DNA from: JACOXT01 sp964372855
Lineage (GTDB): Bacteria > Patescibacteriota > Microgenomatia > Levybacterales > UBA12049
Length of the DNA stretch: 64,000 bases
Direction: 5' to 3'
Assembly: GCA_964372855.1 (NCBI GenBank)
Contig: CAYJRY010000002.1
Location: forward strand, 1 to 64,000
In this document: positions 23,514-31,808 of the stretch, in pieces
How the letters are laid out: each line of letters begins with the position of its first letter
Numbering within the stretch: the first letter of the stretch is position 1
Notes under the pieces: model-generated
The model's database searches: none
The model's input: the letters and a program-made list of their open reading frames with translations, nothing else
Told to the model about the DNA's origin: nothing
Translations under genes and position numbers: made by a program

Positions 23514-25118
23514 ATGGTGAAAACTGCCCTTGTCTTTATTCTATCTTCTATTCTCTATCTTCTATTCTCCGTTCCCTCTACGTTTGCGCAGAATTCTTTA
23601 CCCACAAACACCAATCCTGAAGTGCCAAATAATCTGCACAATTGGACCCAAACAGTGATGATTGAGGTAATGAGCGCTCTATCTTGTCAAATATCAGGTA
23701 TTGATCCTATGAATCCCAAAGGAACGTGTCTTGGAATAGATCAAAAAACTGGAAAAATTGGTTTTCTGCCAAAAGGAGATTTGGAAAAAGGGCAAGTTGG
23801 AGGAGCAATTGGTGGGATGGGAAATATGATTTCTGTCCTTTTTACTCCACCTATCCACACATCTGATTATTTCCAGCATTTAGCTTCAAATTTTGGCGTT
23901 GTTAAAAAAACATATGCCCAAACAGGAACTGGATTTGAAGGACTAAAACCTCTTCTTAATGTATGGATTGGATTTAGAAATGTTGTTTATTTATTTTTTG
24001 TGTTGGTATTTGTGGTAATTGGTCTTGCGATAATGCTTCGGATAAAAATTGACCCTCGAACTGTCATGACAATCCAGAATCAGATACCGAAAATTATAAT
24101 AGGTATTTTATTGGTAACTTTTTCTTATGCGATAGCTGGTTTTTTGATAGACATGATGTATTTATCAACTCATATAGTTGGTAATCTTATTGTTGATTCA
24201 GGAGGTCTAGACAAAAGTCTTCCAACACAACTTTCGCAAAAAACCAATCCTTTCTCAGCTGTTGCAGAAACTGGCGCGGGTGGAGGTTTTGCTCCAGGAG
24301 GATGGTGGAATATTGTTTATTCTCCAGCAAAAGCGATTGCTGAAATTATTACAAACAACTTTTTTGATCCCATTTTAAATGCCCTTCCTGAATTTTTTAC
24401 AAGAGGATTTAAAGCTGCTTCTGAAGGTGGTCCATGGTGGAGCCCATTAAGATGGCCTGGCATTAAGCAAATAGTTGGATTCACAATCGATGCGATCTTT
24501 GAAGTGCCGGTTAGGTTCACGCATGTGTTTTTTGGTAGCATCTTTGGCTTACTTGCTTATATAATAATCTCAATTGCCCTTCTAATTGCACTTTTTAGGC
24601 TCTGGTTTACCTTGCTTTTTGCTTATGTTCATATACTTATAGACGTGATTCTAGCTCCTTTCTGGATCATAGGAGGACTTATTCCTGGAAGTCCAGTAAA
24701 TGTAGGCGGATGGTTTCGAGATATTATAGCTAATTTAGCAGCGTTTCCTGCAGCAATTGCTATGTTTTTGTTGGGAATATTATTCATAAAAGCATTTGAT
24801 AACTTACCACCTACTGCATTCGTACCTCCACTTATTGGAGCAAGAGCTACTCCTGAAGAGATTGGTTCTCTAATTGGACTTGGGATTATTCTTATGACAC
24901 CCAATGTCGTCAATATGCTCAAGGCAGCTCTGAAGGCACCGAAAGTCGACACAGGCTCCGCCCTTGCCCCACTTATGGCTGGAGGTACGGTTTTGGGAGG
25001 GTCTGCTAAATCAACAGTCGGTATGGGAGTAACATATGTTGCTGGTGACCCTCTACATAGAGAGAAAGGGATTAAGGGGATTGGATACTATCTCCAAAGA
25101 AGACTTCTAGGAGGATAG
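23514..25118 (+). CDS. Polytopic VirB6/TrbL-like secretion-channel protein
   Basis: A signal peptide (MVKTALVFILSS...PSTFAQ) and a periplasm-type domain of about 120 residues lead to at least six membrane helices between residues 150 and 460. They include NVVYLFFVLVFVVIGLAIML and FRLWFTLLFAYVHILIDVIL. The glycine-rich tail ends in the cytoplasm. This matches the VirB6/TrbL-like inner-membrane component seen in Patescibacteria type IV secretion/pilus loci. The hydrophobic core of the signal peptide is encoded by a pyrimidine heptad array (23533-23570). It opens the cluster that continues at 30.9-39 kb. Confidence 0.75.
   Translation: MVKTALVFILSSILYLLFSVPSTFAQNSLPTNTNPEVPNNLHNWTQTVMIEVMSALSCQISGIDPMNPKGTCLGIDQKTGKIGFLPKGDLEKGQVGGAIGGMGNMISVLFTPPIHTSDYFQHLASNFGVVKKTYAQTGTGFEGLKPLLNVWIGFRNVVYLFFVLVFVVIGLAIMLRIKIDPRTVMTIQNQIPKIIIGILLVTFSYAIAGFLIDMMYLSTHIVGNLIVDSGGLDKSLPTQLSQKTNPFSAVAETGAGGGFAPGGWWNIVYSPAKAIAEIITNNFFDPILNALPEFFTRGFKAASEGGPWWSPLRWPGIKQIVGFTIDAIFEVPVRFTHVFFGSIFGLLAYIIISIALLIALFRLWFTLLFAYVHILIDVILAPFWIIGGLIPGSPVNVGGWFRDIIANLAAFPAAIAMFLLGILFIKAFDNLPPTAFVPPLIGARATPEEIGSLIGLGIILMTPNVVNMLKAALKAPKVDTGSALAPLMAGGTVLGGSAKSTVGMGVTYVAGDPLHREKGIKGIGYYLQRRLLGG
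23533..23570 (+). repeat. Heptad array forming the signal-peptide codons of the VirB6-like gene
   Basis: TTTATTC, TATCTTC, TATTCTC, TATCTTC and TATTCTC follow with a strict 7-nt period. The array encodes the hydrophobic stretch ILSSILYLLF of the signal peptide, so a repeat seems to have been taken over as functional sequence. Confidence 0.65.
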
Positions 25119-25138
25119 TTTCTTCTTAGTTATTTCTT

Positions 25139-28100
25139 TTATTTCACCTTTCTTGCCTCATCCACAAATTCTGCAACAACGATAATTGAAGATGGCAATA
25201 CTACGTCTCGAAAAAGAACCCACAAGATAAAAGCGAAAGTCACTTTCTTTTTCTTTCTCATATAACTTGCAAGCTCTGGACTTATGATTCCTTGTCTAAC
25301 TGTATCATCAATTAAATTTGATATTTCCGTCTCTATAAAAGATTCTGCCTTCACCCCTGCCCATCTTTTAGCAACAGATGTTGGCTGACGTGTTCCTTCT
25401 AATATTAGTTTTAATATTGCCTGACGTTTTCCTGGATCTGTAATTAATATATCTATCAAAGCTTCAAAGGTAGGAAAATTAACTTCCTTTGCAGTTTCGA
25501 TACCTTCTGGACTTGAAATATTAGTAACTATCTCCTCCATTGCTTTAACAGAGTCTTCAGCGCTTAACCCTCCAGGATTTGCCATTAATTTGATAAAAGC
25601 TCCTTGTCCTTTGTTGAATGCTCCTAAATCTGAACCCGCTCGCCTTTTATAAAAAGTCTGACCGGGCCCTGAATAATCCAAAAGTTCAAAAGGTATATCG
25701 TTCATAAATGGCATGTATGGAAAAATAATATCTGCTAAATGTGGTGCAAGTTTCTGGCCTTCTATCTTAACTGCATCTATAAAAGCCTGTTCTTCTGGAG
25801 TATAAGCATCCTCGGCCGAAAGAGGAGGTAATTCTTGTCCCATTGCTTGTTTTATCATTCTTTCGTGATGAAGAAGAACTTTTCCTTTAAACAATGTCCA
25901 ACTCTCTTCGCTCCACCCGCCAACAACTTCATTTCTTAAAGTAGCTAAATCTTTAGCTTTGCTCGCATCTGGTGTACCATCTGCATATTTTATATTCGTT
26001 AAATAATCCATCGTTAGAGGGACATTTGTTAAGGCAATCTTCTTCCATATTTCTTCCCTAACAAGATATCCTAATTTTCTGCTTCCTCCAATGTTTCCAT
26101 TTTTAATAAGCATGCTTAATCCGTAGTCTAAGTTATTAATAAGAGGCATAAATAAATCTCTATACTCTTGTTGGTCTTGTAGGGTTACTGCATCTTTTGG
26201 ATCTATATTAGGATTACTTTTAAATCTTTTATTAATTCTATTGTTGATTCTTTCTAAAGCATTTTTATCAATCATATTATCCATAAAATTCATTACACTA
26301 ATCCTATTGTCATTGGTATCTCTCAAATTAGAAAAAACCTGGTCAAAAGCCATATTTTCCATTCGCCAACCACTATACACTCCAGATGTATGATATTGAG
26401 CGCCATTTTCCATCTTCCTCACATCAACTCCCCCAAACTCTTTAATCCTATTCCCATCAAGTTTCTCGCCCGTGTATCTCATAAATTCTTGATATCTATC
26501 TGTTACCTTACCTAAAAACTCTATTCCATGGCTTGTATGTCTGCTTGTTGCTCCTCCTCCCAATTGAAACCTTCTTAGAAACCATTCATTCCAGTTGAGT
26601 ACCCTTACTATATCTTCTTGAGGGAAAGAAGCATATCGTTTCCTATCTTCAGGCATCTGCCCAGTTGCTATATTTTCTCCCCCTCTAAGTGTGATATTAA
26701 AAAATGTCCTACCTGCACCTAATGCCCGATTTATTTCCCATTCCTCCATTAGCCATGGTGTTTCATTGCCTTCCATATCTCTTCTATATTCTTCATATTC
26801 GCTTCTAATAACGCCCTTTCTATTTAAATTTCTAAATATCTCTTCTACCTCTATTTTTAATGCTGCATAACCATCTTCTGTGATTCTTTTGTCTTTTGCC
26901 AAATAATCTTTATACTTTTGTTCATAAAGCCTCATTACAAGTCCTGATCCATTCACATCTCTCATATTTGTGAAGTGGAAATAGCTAATAGTCTCTGCTA
27001 CCCTACCAAAAGTCTCAAAATTTCCAGTAAGAATACCTGAGTTCATTGTATGAAAATACTGAGCGGCTGTTTTCAAGCTAAAGAAATACCTATATCTTTC
27101 ATTGTCATCTCTGCTCATGAAGCCGAGTAAAGTATTTAAATTGGAACTTGCATACAAATCCATTTCATAATGTCCCATTTCAGATGGCTCTTCAAAGGAT
27201 TTAAAAATAAGTTCTGAAGCAAGTCCTTCCCGTAATTCTTTAAAATAGCGAACTAATCTTAGTATCTCTGTAGGAAAACCTCCAGTTTCTACTGGATTAG
27301 AATTTTTGATAAATTCATCAATATCTTTAACTAAGCTAGCTCTTGCTTGTTTTAGTTCTGGAGTAAATGATGGATTGGTTATATCATTTGGGTCAAGATT
27401 TGCATTTTGTAAGTTTTCTAAAAACTCATTGGCCCTATCAAAAAGAGCCCTTTCTGTTTCCCTCATTCCTCCTCTTCCTTCTGATTGCTGTCGTGCGAAT
27501 AATAAATCTGCCAGTCTAGGGAAAATTTGCGTTGTTAATACTTCTATTTCATTTTGGTTTGTTATATTTTGCATTCTTCTCGAAAGATCTAGTCTTAATT
27601 GTCTAATTTTATTAGCATCAAGATAACCATACTCTTGATTAAATTTCTTGATAAGATTTAATGCCTCTTGATCTGTAATTCCAGTTACATCTATTGGTCC
27701 GGGTTCTTGATCTGTTTGTCCTCCCCCCGTTGCTGCTAGACCCGACTCAATTAATGTGCGCATTTGGGATTCGGTGAAGTCTCCTTCATCCCTAAGAATT
27801 CTGGCTTTTCTTAAAAGCTGTTCTGTTGTATAGTTATAAACTCCGGCTTGACTACCTGTTTTACCTTTTTCGCCCAACCCCTCATAGTGAGCCTTTAATA
27901 TCGCTTTCTTTTGTTCTTCTGATAGTCTTTGCCCCAATAGCTTTTCAGCTTTTTTTATACGCTCTTGATCAGAAAGTAATGTATTCTCAATAACTTGTTT
28001 TGCTTCTACCTTCTGTCCATCTTTTGAAGTAACAGTTTTTGGAGAATAACCTAATTTGATAGCTGTTTCTATAGTTGATCTTGTATCGGGATTTTTTAGC

Positions 28101-28321
28101 TCATCTGGTGTAAACGAAGCGTACCATTCTTTTCTTAAAGCCTCTTTATCAATAATTTCCCCAGAACGGACTTGTATTTTTGCAGATTCTTTATTAACTT
28201 GTTTTTCTTGAGGAATCTTGTGTTCAACTTTCTGTTCTTTTCGAATTCTTGGACTCTCTGATCTTAGAGTGTTTTCTTCTGATCTTTCTGGGTTTATTTG
28301 TGGATTTTGTGGCTGTGGCAT
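25139..28321 (-). CDS. Very large hypothetical protein linked to the secretion cluster
   Basis: I do not recognise this protein of about 1060 residues. The N-terminal 120 residues are proline/glutamine and then charged. The long body is helical and soluble, with text such as GFMSRDDNERYRYFFSLKTA and GYLVREEIWKKIALTNVPL. A hydrophobic segment near the end (FAFILWVLFRDVVLPSSIIV) may anchor it. I chose ATG at 28321 because GGAGGGAGG lies 7 nt upstream; an in-frame ATG at 28339 is also possible. TTGACA and TATGCT lie about 40 nt upstream. It is convergent to the VirB6-like gene, and a role in the same apparatus is only inferred. Confidence 0.6.
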   Translation of the reverse strand: MPQPQNPQINPERSEENTLRSESPRIRKEQKVEHKIPQEKQVNKESAKIQVRSGEIIDKEALRKEWYASFTPDELKNPDTRSTIETAIKLGYSPKTVTSKDGQKVEAKQVIENTLLSDQERIKKAEKLLGQRLSEEQKKAILKAHYEGLGEKGKTGSQAGVYNYTTEQLLRKARILRDEGDFTESQMRTLIESGLAATGGGQTDQEPGPIDVTGITDQEALNLIKKFNQEYGYLDANKIRQLRLDLSRRMQNITNQNEIEVLTTQIFPRLADLLFARQQSEGRGGMRETERALFDRANEFLENLQNANLDPNDITNPSFTPELKQARASLVKDIDEFIKNSNPVETGGFPTEILRLVRYFKELREGLASELIFKSFEEPSEMGHYEMDLYASSNLNTLLGFMSRDDNERYRYFFSLKTAAQYFHTMNSGILTGNFETFGRVAETISYFHFTNMRDVNGSGLVMRLYEQKYKDYLAKDKRITEDGYAALKIEVEEIFRNLNRKGVIRSEYEEYRRDMEGNETPWLMEEWEINRALGAGRTFFNITLRGGENIATGQMPEDRKRYASFPQEDIVRVLNWNEWFLRRFQLGGGATSRHTSHGIEFLGKVTDRYQEFMRYTGEKLDGNRIKEFGGVDVRKMENGAQYHTSGVYSGWRMENMAFDQVFSNLRDTNDNRISVMNFMDNMIDKNALERINNRINKRFKSNPNIDPKDAVTLQDQQEYRDLFMPLINNLDYGLSMLIKNGNIGGSRKLGYLVREEIWKKIALTNVPLTMDYLTNIKYADGTPDASKAKDLATLRNEVVGGWSEESWTLFKGKVLLHHERMIKQAMGQELPPLSAEDAYTPEEQAFIDAVKIEGQKLAPHLADIIFPYMPFMNDIPFELLDYSGPGQTFYKRRAGSDLGAFNKGQGAFIKLMANPGGLSAEDSVKAMEEIVTNISSPEGIETAKEVNFPTFEALIDILITDPGKRQAILKLILEGTRQPTSVAKRWAGVKAESFIETEISNLIDDTVRQGIISPELASYMRKKKKVTFAFILWVLFRDVVLPSSIIVVAEFVDEARKVK

Positions 28322-28386
28322 ATCTTTTCCTCCCTCCATAAAAATCTCTCCACCCTTAGCATAGGGTGTTTGAGTTATATTTGTCA

Positions 28387-28408
28387 ATCCTTCGACTTTG
28401 CTCAGGAT
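28387..28408. repeat. ATCCTTCG...CTCAGGAT dispersed repeat
   Basis: This is a second copy, in opposite orientation, of the palindromic family at 1358-1383, sharing the ATCCTGAG and CGAAGGAT ends. It lies in the leader region of the large hypothetical gene. Confidence 0.6.
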
Positions 28409-28504
28409 AAATTCCTTTCTCATACTGGCTGCAGGATACACTGAGCGTAGTCTAAGTGCTTGACTTTTAGTGGCCAGAAAGCTGACACGTAGTAGACGAT
28501 CATG

Positions 28505-28982
28505 GATAGATTTGACGATAGATGGTGGAAGGTAGAAACTATAAACTTTAATTATGATCAGGAGTTTTAGGGATTTGGAAGTATATAAGGAAGCTTATGA
28601 TTAGCTCTAATAGTCAACAGAAATGTTAACAAATTTCCTCTATTTGAAAGAAATGATCTTGGTTTACAGTTACGAAAGGCGTCTAAATCTGTACCCGCAA
28701 ATATTGCAGAAGGTTGGGCAAAAAGACGCTTTGATAAACAATTTAAGCTCCATTTAGAATCAGCAATTGGATCTTGTAATGAGATGGAAGTCCATATCAG
28801 TTTCGCAAAAGACTTAAGATTTTGGGATAAAAGTTTTTGTGAGGAATTAATAAAAAGATATTTATTATTAGGAGGAAAGCTTACAAATCTTCGAAATAAT
28901 TGGAAAACTTTCTAACAATCTATCTTCAACTTTCTATCTTCAAAATACCACCATCTATCTTCCATCTTCTACTGTCTATTGC
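28505..28982. mobile_element. Heptad-armed element A around a broken four-helix-bundle gene
   Basis: The right flank (28916-28982) reads as consecutive heptamers CTATCTT, CAACTTT, CTATCTT, CAAAATA, CCACCAT, CTATCTT, CCATCTT. The left flank (28505-28545) is its imperfect inverse. GATAGATGGTGG (28517-28528) and CCACCATCTATC (28948-28959) are exact 12-nt inverted repeats. The arms closely frame the four-helix-bundle pseudogene. The mobile-element label is an inference from the repeated architecture. Confidence 0.55.
28554..28915 (+). pseudogene. Frameshifted four-helix-bundle (23S rRNA IVS-type) protein gene
   Basis: The frame opens MIRSFRDLEVYKEAYD and then meets TAG. Restoring one T (GATTA to GATTTA near 28600) continues it as LALIVNRNVNKFP, then RKASKSVPANIAEGWAKRR, to a TAA at 28913. 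SxPANIAEG is the signature of the S23/IVS four-helix-bundle family. A single-base deletion therefore broke the gene. Its two intact relatives lie 1.1 and 3.3 kb downstream. Confidence 0.75.
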
Positions 28983-29038
28983 TTGGGCTATTCTGTATTT
29001 GCTAATCTAGACTAAACGATTTAAAATAGGCACAAAAC

Positions 29039-29644
29039 ATGAATATTGCAGTTCTCGGTGGTAGTTTTGACCCGCCACATATTGGCCATTATTTTGTAAT
29101 TAAACAAATTTTAGAATTACGTAAAGATATTGACAAAATTTTGCTTGTTCCTGCCTACAAACACCAATGGAAACCTAGCTTTGCCTCAGTTGAGGATAGA
29201 TTAAATATGCTTAAGTATTTTGTGGATAATCGCGTTAGTATTTCCGATATAGAAATCCAAAGAAAAGGCATAAGCTATACAATAGACACCATTAAAGAAC
29301 TGAAATCTCAAACAAAGTCAAAAATTTATTGGATAGTTGGGTCAGATATATTATATGAATTTAACAGATGGGAGAAAAAAGACAAACTCGTTAAGCTAGC
29401 TCGTTTTTTGGTTTTCCCAAGAGACCCATATCAAATACCTAAAAAAACTCAATATGGGTTTGAATGCATACAAGACAAATGTCTTATTACAACCAATATC
29501 TCATCAACCGCAATTAGGCAAAGAGTCAAAGAAGGAAAATCAATAACTGCTATGGTTCTAAAAGAGGTTGAAGAATATATAACAATGAACAAACTCTACA
29601 AACAAAATCCTAAATTCGAATATCGAAATACGAAACAATATTAA
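29039..29644 (+). CDS. nadD: Nicotinate-nucleotide adenylyltransferase
   Basis: It adenylates nicotinate mononucleotide in NAD synthesis. The nucleotidyltransferase motif GGSFDPPHIGH lies at residues 7-17. WIVGSDILYEFNRWEK is the substrate-binding segment, and ISSTAIRQRVKEG is the ISSTxIR motif near 160. The natural end should be near NKLYKQ. The last dozen residues (NPKFEYRNTKQY) and the stop are supplied by the left arm of element B, so the insertion replaced the gene's end. nadE follows after the inserted gene, giving the last two steps to NAD. Confidence 0.92.
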   Translation: MNIAVLGGSFDPPHIGHYFVIKQILELRKDIDKILLVPAYKHQWKPSFASVEDRLNMLKYFVDNRVSISDIEIQRKGISYTIDTIKELKSQTKSKIYWIVGSDILYEFNRWEKKDKLVKLARFLVFPRDPYQIPKKTQYGFECIQDKCLITTNISSTAIRQRVKEGKSITAMVLKEVEEYITMNKLYKQNPKFEYRNTKQY

Positions 29645-30073
29645 ATGACAGAAATACAAAATAAAAAACAATATGATTTAGAAAAGCGTACGTTTGAATT
29701 TGCTAGGAGGTGTAGAATTTTTGTTAAAATACTTCCCAAGACAATAGGTAACATTGAAGATTGTAAGCAACTTGTTAGATCTTCTAGTTCAATTGGAGCA
29801 AATTATATTGAAGCCAATGAATCACTTAGTAAGAAAGATTTTGTTTTAAGAGTTAAAATATGTAGAAAAGAAGCAAAGGAAAGTAGATATTGGTTAAGGC
29901 TTATCGATACAAATAATGATTCAGGGTTAGAAAAAGAGAGACAAACCCTTATTAACGAGGCGACTGAGCTCATGAATATCTTTGGATCTATTATTAGAAA
30001 GTCTGAATAGATTTGAAAATTTAAATTTTTGTATTTGTTTCGGATTTCGAATTTTGGTATTCGAATTTTAAAT
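29604..30073. mobile_element. Heptad-armed element B between nadD and nadE
   Basis: The left arm (29604-29641) reads AAATCCT, AAATTCG, AATATCG, AAATACG, AAACAAT. The right arm (30011-30073) contains TGTTTCG, GATTTCG, AATTTTG, GTATTCG, AATTTTA. AAATTCGAAT (29612) and ATTCGAATTT (30059), and CGAAACAA and TTGTTTCG, are exact inverted pieces. An intact four-helix-bundle gene lies between the arms. Confidence 0.55.
29645..30010 (+). CDS. Four-helix-bundle protein (IVS/S23 family)
   Basis: The 121-residue all-helical protein has KQLVRSSSSIGANYIEANES, the RSSxSIxxNxxEA signature of the family found in 23S rRNA intervening sequences and, in related form, the Avd accessory protein of diversity-generating retroelements. 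A second helix pair contains VKICRKEAKESRYWLRL. It lies directly after the nadD stop and inside two complementary heptad arms. No reverse transcriptase is in the window, so an Avd role is not supported. Function is unknown; RNA or nucleic-acid binding is suspected for the family. Confidence 0.82.
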   Translation: MTEIQNKKQYDLEKRTFEFARRCRIFVKILPKTIGNIEDCKQLVRSSSSIGANYIEANESLSKKDFVLRVKICRKEAKESRYWLRLIDTNNDSGLEKERQTLINEATELMNIFGSIIRKSE

Positions 30074-30865
30074 ATGAACAATTCTTTACCCATTATCAAT
30101 CTAACTACCGAAATAGGCAGAATTACTTCCTTTATAAAAAATGTTCTTAAAAAAGAAGATTTTAAAAATGTTGTTATCGGAATGTCTGGTGGTATTGACT
30201 CAACAACTAGCTTCTACCTTATTAAAGAATCTGTTGCTTCTCAAAATATTTATGTTGCACATCTTTATTATTTCAAATCTTATTTTAATGAACTAAAACC
30301 TATTTTAAAAGAAGCTAGGATTCCAAAAGAAAATATCTATGAAATATCCATCGCGCCCATCGTCTCCACCTTCGAGGTGGGGTTGCGCCTGCGGCACACC
30401 TCGAAGGTGAATTTTGTGAATCGTGTCCGTCTCGGCAACATAATGGCAAGGATAAGAATGATTATTCTTTTTGACCTTGCCAAAAAACATAACGGCCTTG
30501 TTTGCGGAACAGAAAATAAATCAGAGGCACTTTTAGGGTATTTTACTCGTCATGGCGATGAAGCATCGGATTTTGAACCTATACAGCATCTCTACAAAAC
30601 CCAAGTTTATCAACTCGCCAAATATCTTAAAGTTCCGCATAGCATAATTAATCAAGTTCCAACAGCAGGGCTTTGGGAAGGACAAAGCGATGAGGGAGAA
30701 TTTGGTTTTTCATATAAAGAAGCTGACAAAGTTTTATATTATTATTTCGATAAAAAACTAAGTGTCTCAGAAATCACAAAAATGGGTTTTAAGAATGCTC
30801 AAAAAATAATAGACTTTTCTCATAAAAACTCCTTCAAGCATAATTTGCCATACACAATAGAATAA
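30074..30865 (+). CDS. nadE: NH3-dependent NAD+ synthetase
   Basis: It amidates nicotinate adenine dinucleotide to NAD. VVIGMSGGIDSTTSFYLI is the SGGxDS ATP-pyrophosphatase loop at about residue 33, LGNIMARIRM the second motif, and CGTENKSEALLGYFTRHGD the third. The ATG at 30074 (MNNSLPIINL) is chosen because codons upstream to 30029 come from the right arm of element B. A perfect 13-bp inverted repeat (30367-30409) sits in frame and encodes the arginine-rich VGLRLRHTSK loop, an odd insert in this enzyme. Confidence 0.92.
   Translation: MNNSLPIINLTTEIGRITSFIKNVLKKEDFKNVVIGMSGGIDSTTSFYLIKESVASQNIYVAHLYYFKSYFNELKPILKEARIPKENIYEISIAPIVSTFEVGLRLRHTSKVNFVNRVRLGNIMARIRMIILFDLAKKHNGLVCGTENKSEALLGYFTRHGDEASDFEPIQHLYKTQVYQLAKYLKVPHSIINQVPTAGLWEGQSDEGEFGFSYKEADKVLYYYFDKKLSVSEITKMGFKNAQKIIDFSHKNSFKHNLPYTIE
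30367..30409. repeat. GC-rich palindrome inside nadE
   Basis: CACCTTCGAGGTG (30367-30379) and CACCTCGAAGGTG (30397-30409) are exact reverse complements separated by 17 nt of GC-rich sequence. The insert keeps the frame and stands out in base composition from the rest of nadE. Confidence 0.7.
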
Positions 30866-30902
30866 CTTGCATTTTTGTTAAACATTGGGTTACTATATTC
30901 TT

Positions 30903-31808
30903 ATGAGGCGAGTTACTTTTGCTCACTTGATTTTACCCCTATTAATTTTCTTAATCTCTACTTTATTTCTATCAATATTTTCAATTTCCGCCTATGCTCA
31001 ATCAGGTTGTGGTCCATGCGGAGGCAATAACTGTTCTGATATTCAACGTTGGTGCGATGACTCAGGCGACGGATTCCCTGGATGCAGATTTGATTCCGCA
31101 TGTCTTCCCAATCCTACCCCTGCTCAAGGTACTCCAACCCCGACCCCCACTTCAACTCCGCTCCTTTGCGATTTAACTAATAGTGTTTGTGCTTCAAATA
31201 ATGAATGTATAAATATAATAAATGGAAATCCACTAGGAGCTAGAAACAATTGCCCAGGTGAAATATGCTGTCAGCTACCAGGGCCAACCTCAACTCCCCC
31301 ACCTGGCGGATCAAGTGGAGGGATTGAGTGTAATCCAACTGACCCAAAACCTTGCCCTGACAATGAAATATGTTTACTTCAGCTTGAAAGTGATGGATAT
31401 CATTACAGATGCAATGTAATACTTGGCCCAATTCCTGCTCCAACCAATAAGGCCGTTTGTGATAAGTGGGAAAGATTAGTCAATAATAACTGGGTACCGG
31501 CGAGTGAAGGCGAAGATGGTGCAGTATGTAGAGAGGTTAACACAGCAATTGGTTGGATAAGTACTGATCCTAAGAATTTTGTAACTCGTGTATTTAGCAT
31601 AGTTTTAGGGCTTGCTGGAGGAATTGCTCTCATACTAATAATTCTTTCTGGCTATAGATTCATGGCATCGCAAGGAAATCCAGAAGCACTTCAGGAAGCA
31701 AGAGGACAGCTAATATCTGCAATCATAGGACTCTTATTTATCATACTATCATTTGTGATACTTCAGGTGATTGGGGTTGATATCTTGCACATTCCAGGTT
31801 TTGAATAG
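30903..31808 (+). CDS. Secreted Cys-rich protein with C-terminal TrbC/VirB2-like pilin segment
   Basis: From the ATG at 30903 a signal peptide ends near AYAQSGCG. A cysteine-rich region with CGPCGGNNC and a TP-rich linker resembles the N-terminus of the surface protein at 1612-3846. The last 80 residues have two membrane helices separated by a short loop (LILIILSGYRFMASQGNPEALQEARGQ then IIGLLFIILSFVILQVI), the pattern of VirB2/TrbC pilin-like proteins. It may be the tip-bearing or substrate-binding pilin of the apparatus (inference). Confidence 0.75.
   Translation: MRRVTFAHLILPLLIFLISTLFLSIFSISAYAQSGCGPCGGNNCSDIQRWCDDSGDGFPGCRFDSACLPNPTPAQGTPTPTPTSTPLLCDLTNSVCASNNECINIINGNPLGARNNCPGEICCQLPGPTSTPPPGGSSGGIECNPTDPKPCPDNEICLLQLESDGYHYRCNVILGPIPAPTNKAVCDKWERLVNNNWVPASEGEDGAVCREVNTAIGWISTDPKNFVTRVFSIVLGLAGGIALILIILSGYRFMASQGNPEALQEARGQLISAIIGLLFIILSFVILQVIGVDILHIPGFE

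Noticed and set aside
29645..30010. Diversity-generating retroelement accessory protein (Avd)
   Set aside because: The fold is related, but no reverse transcriptase, template repeat or variable repeat pair is seen in the window.
30029..30073. Upstream start for nadE
   Set aside because: These codons (FRISNFGIRIL) come from the right arm of the inserted element; the NadE fold starts at 30074.
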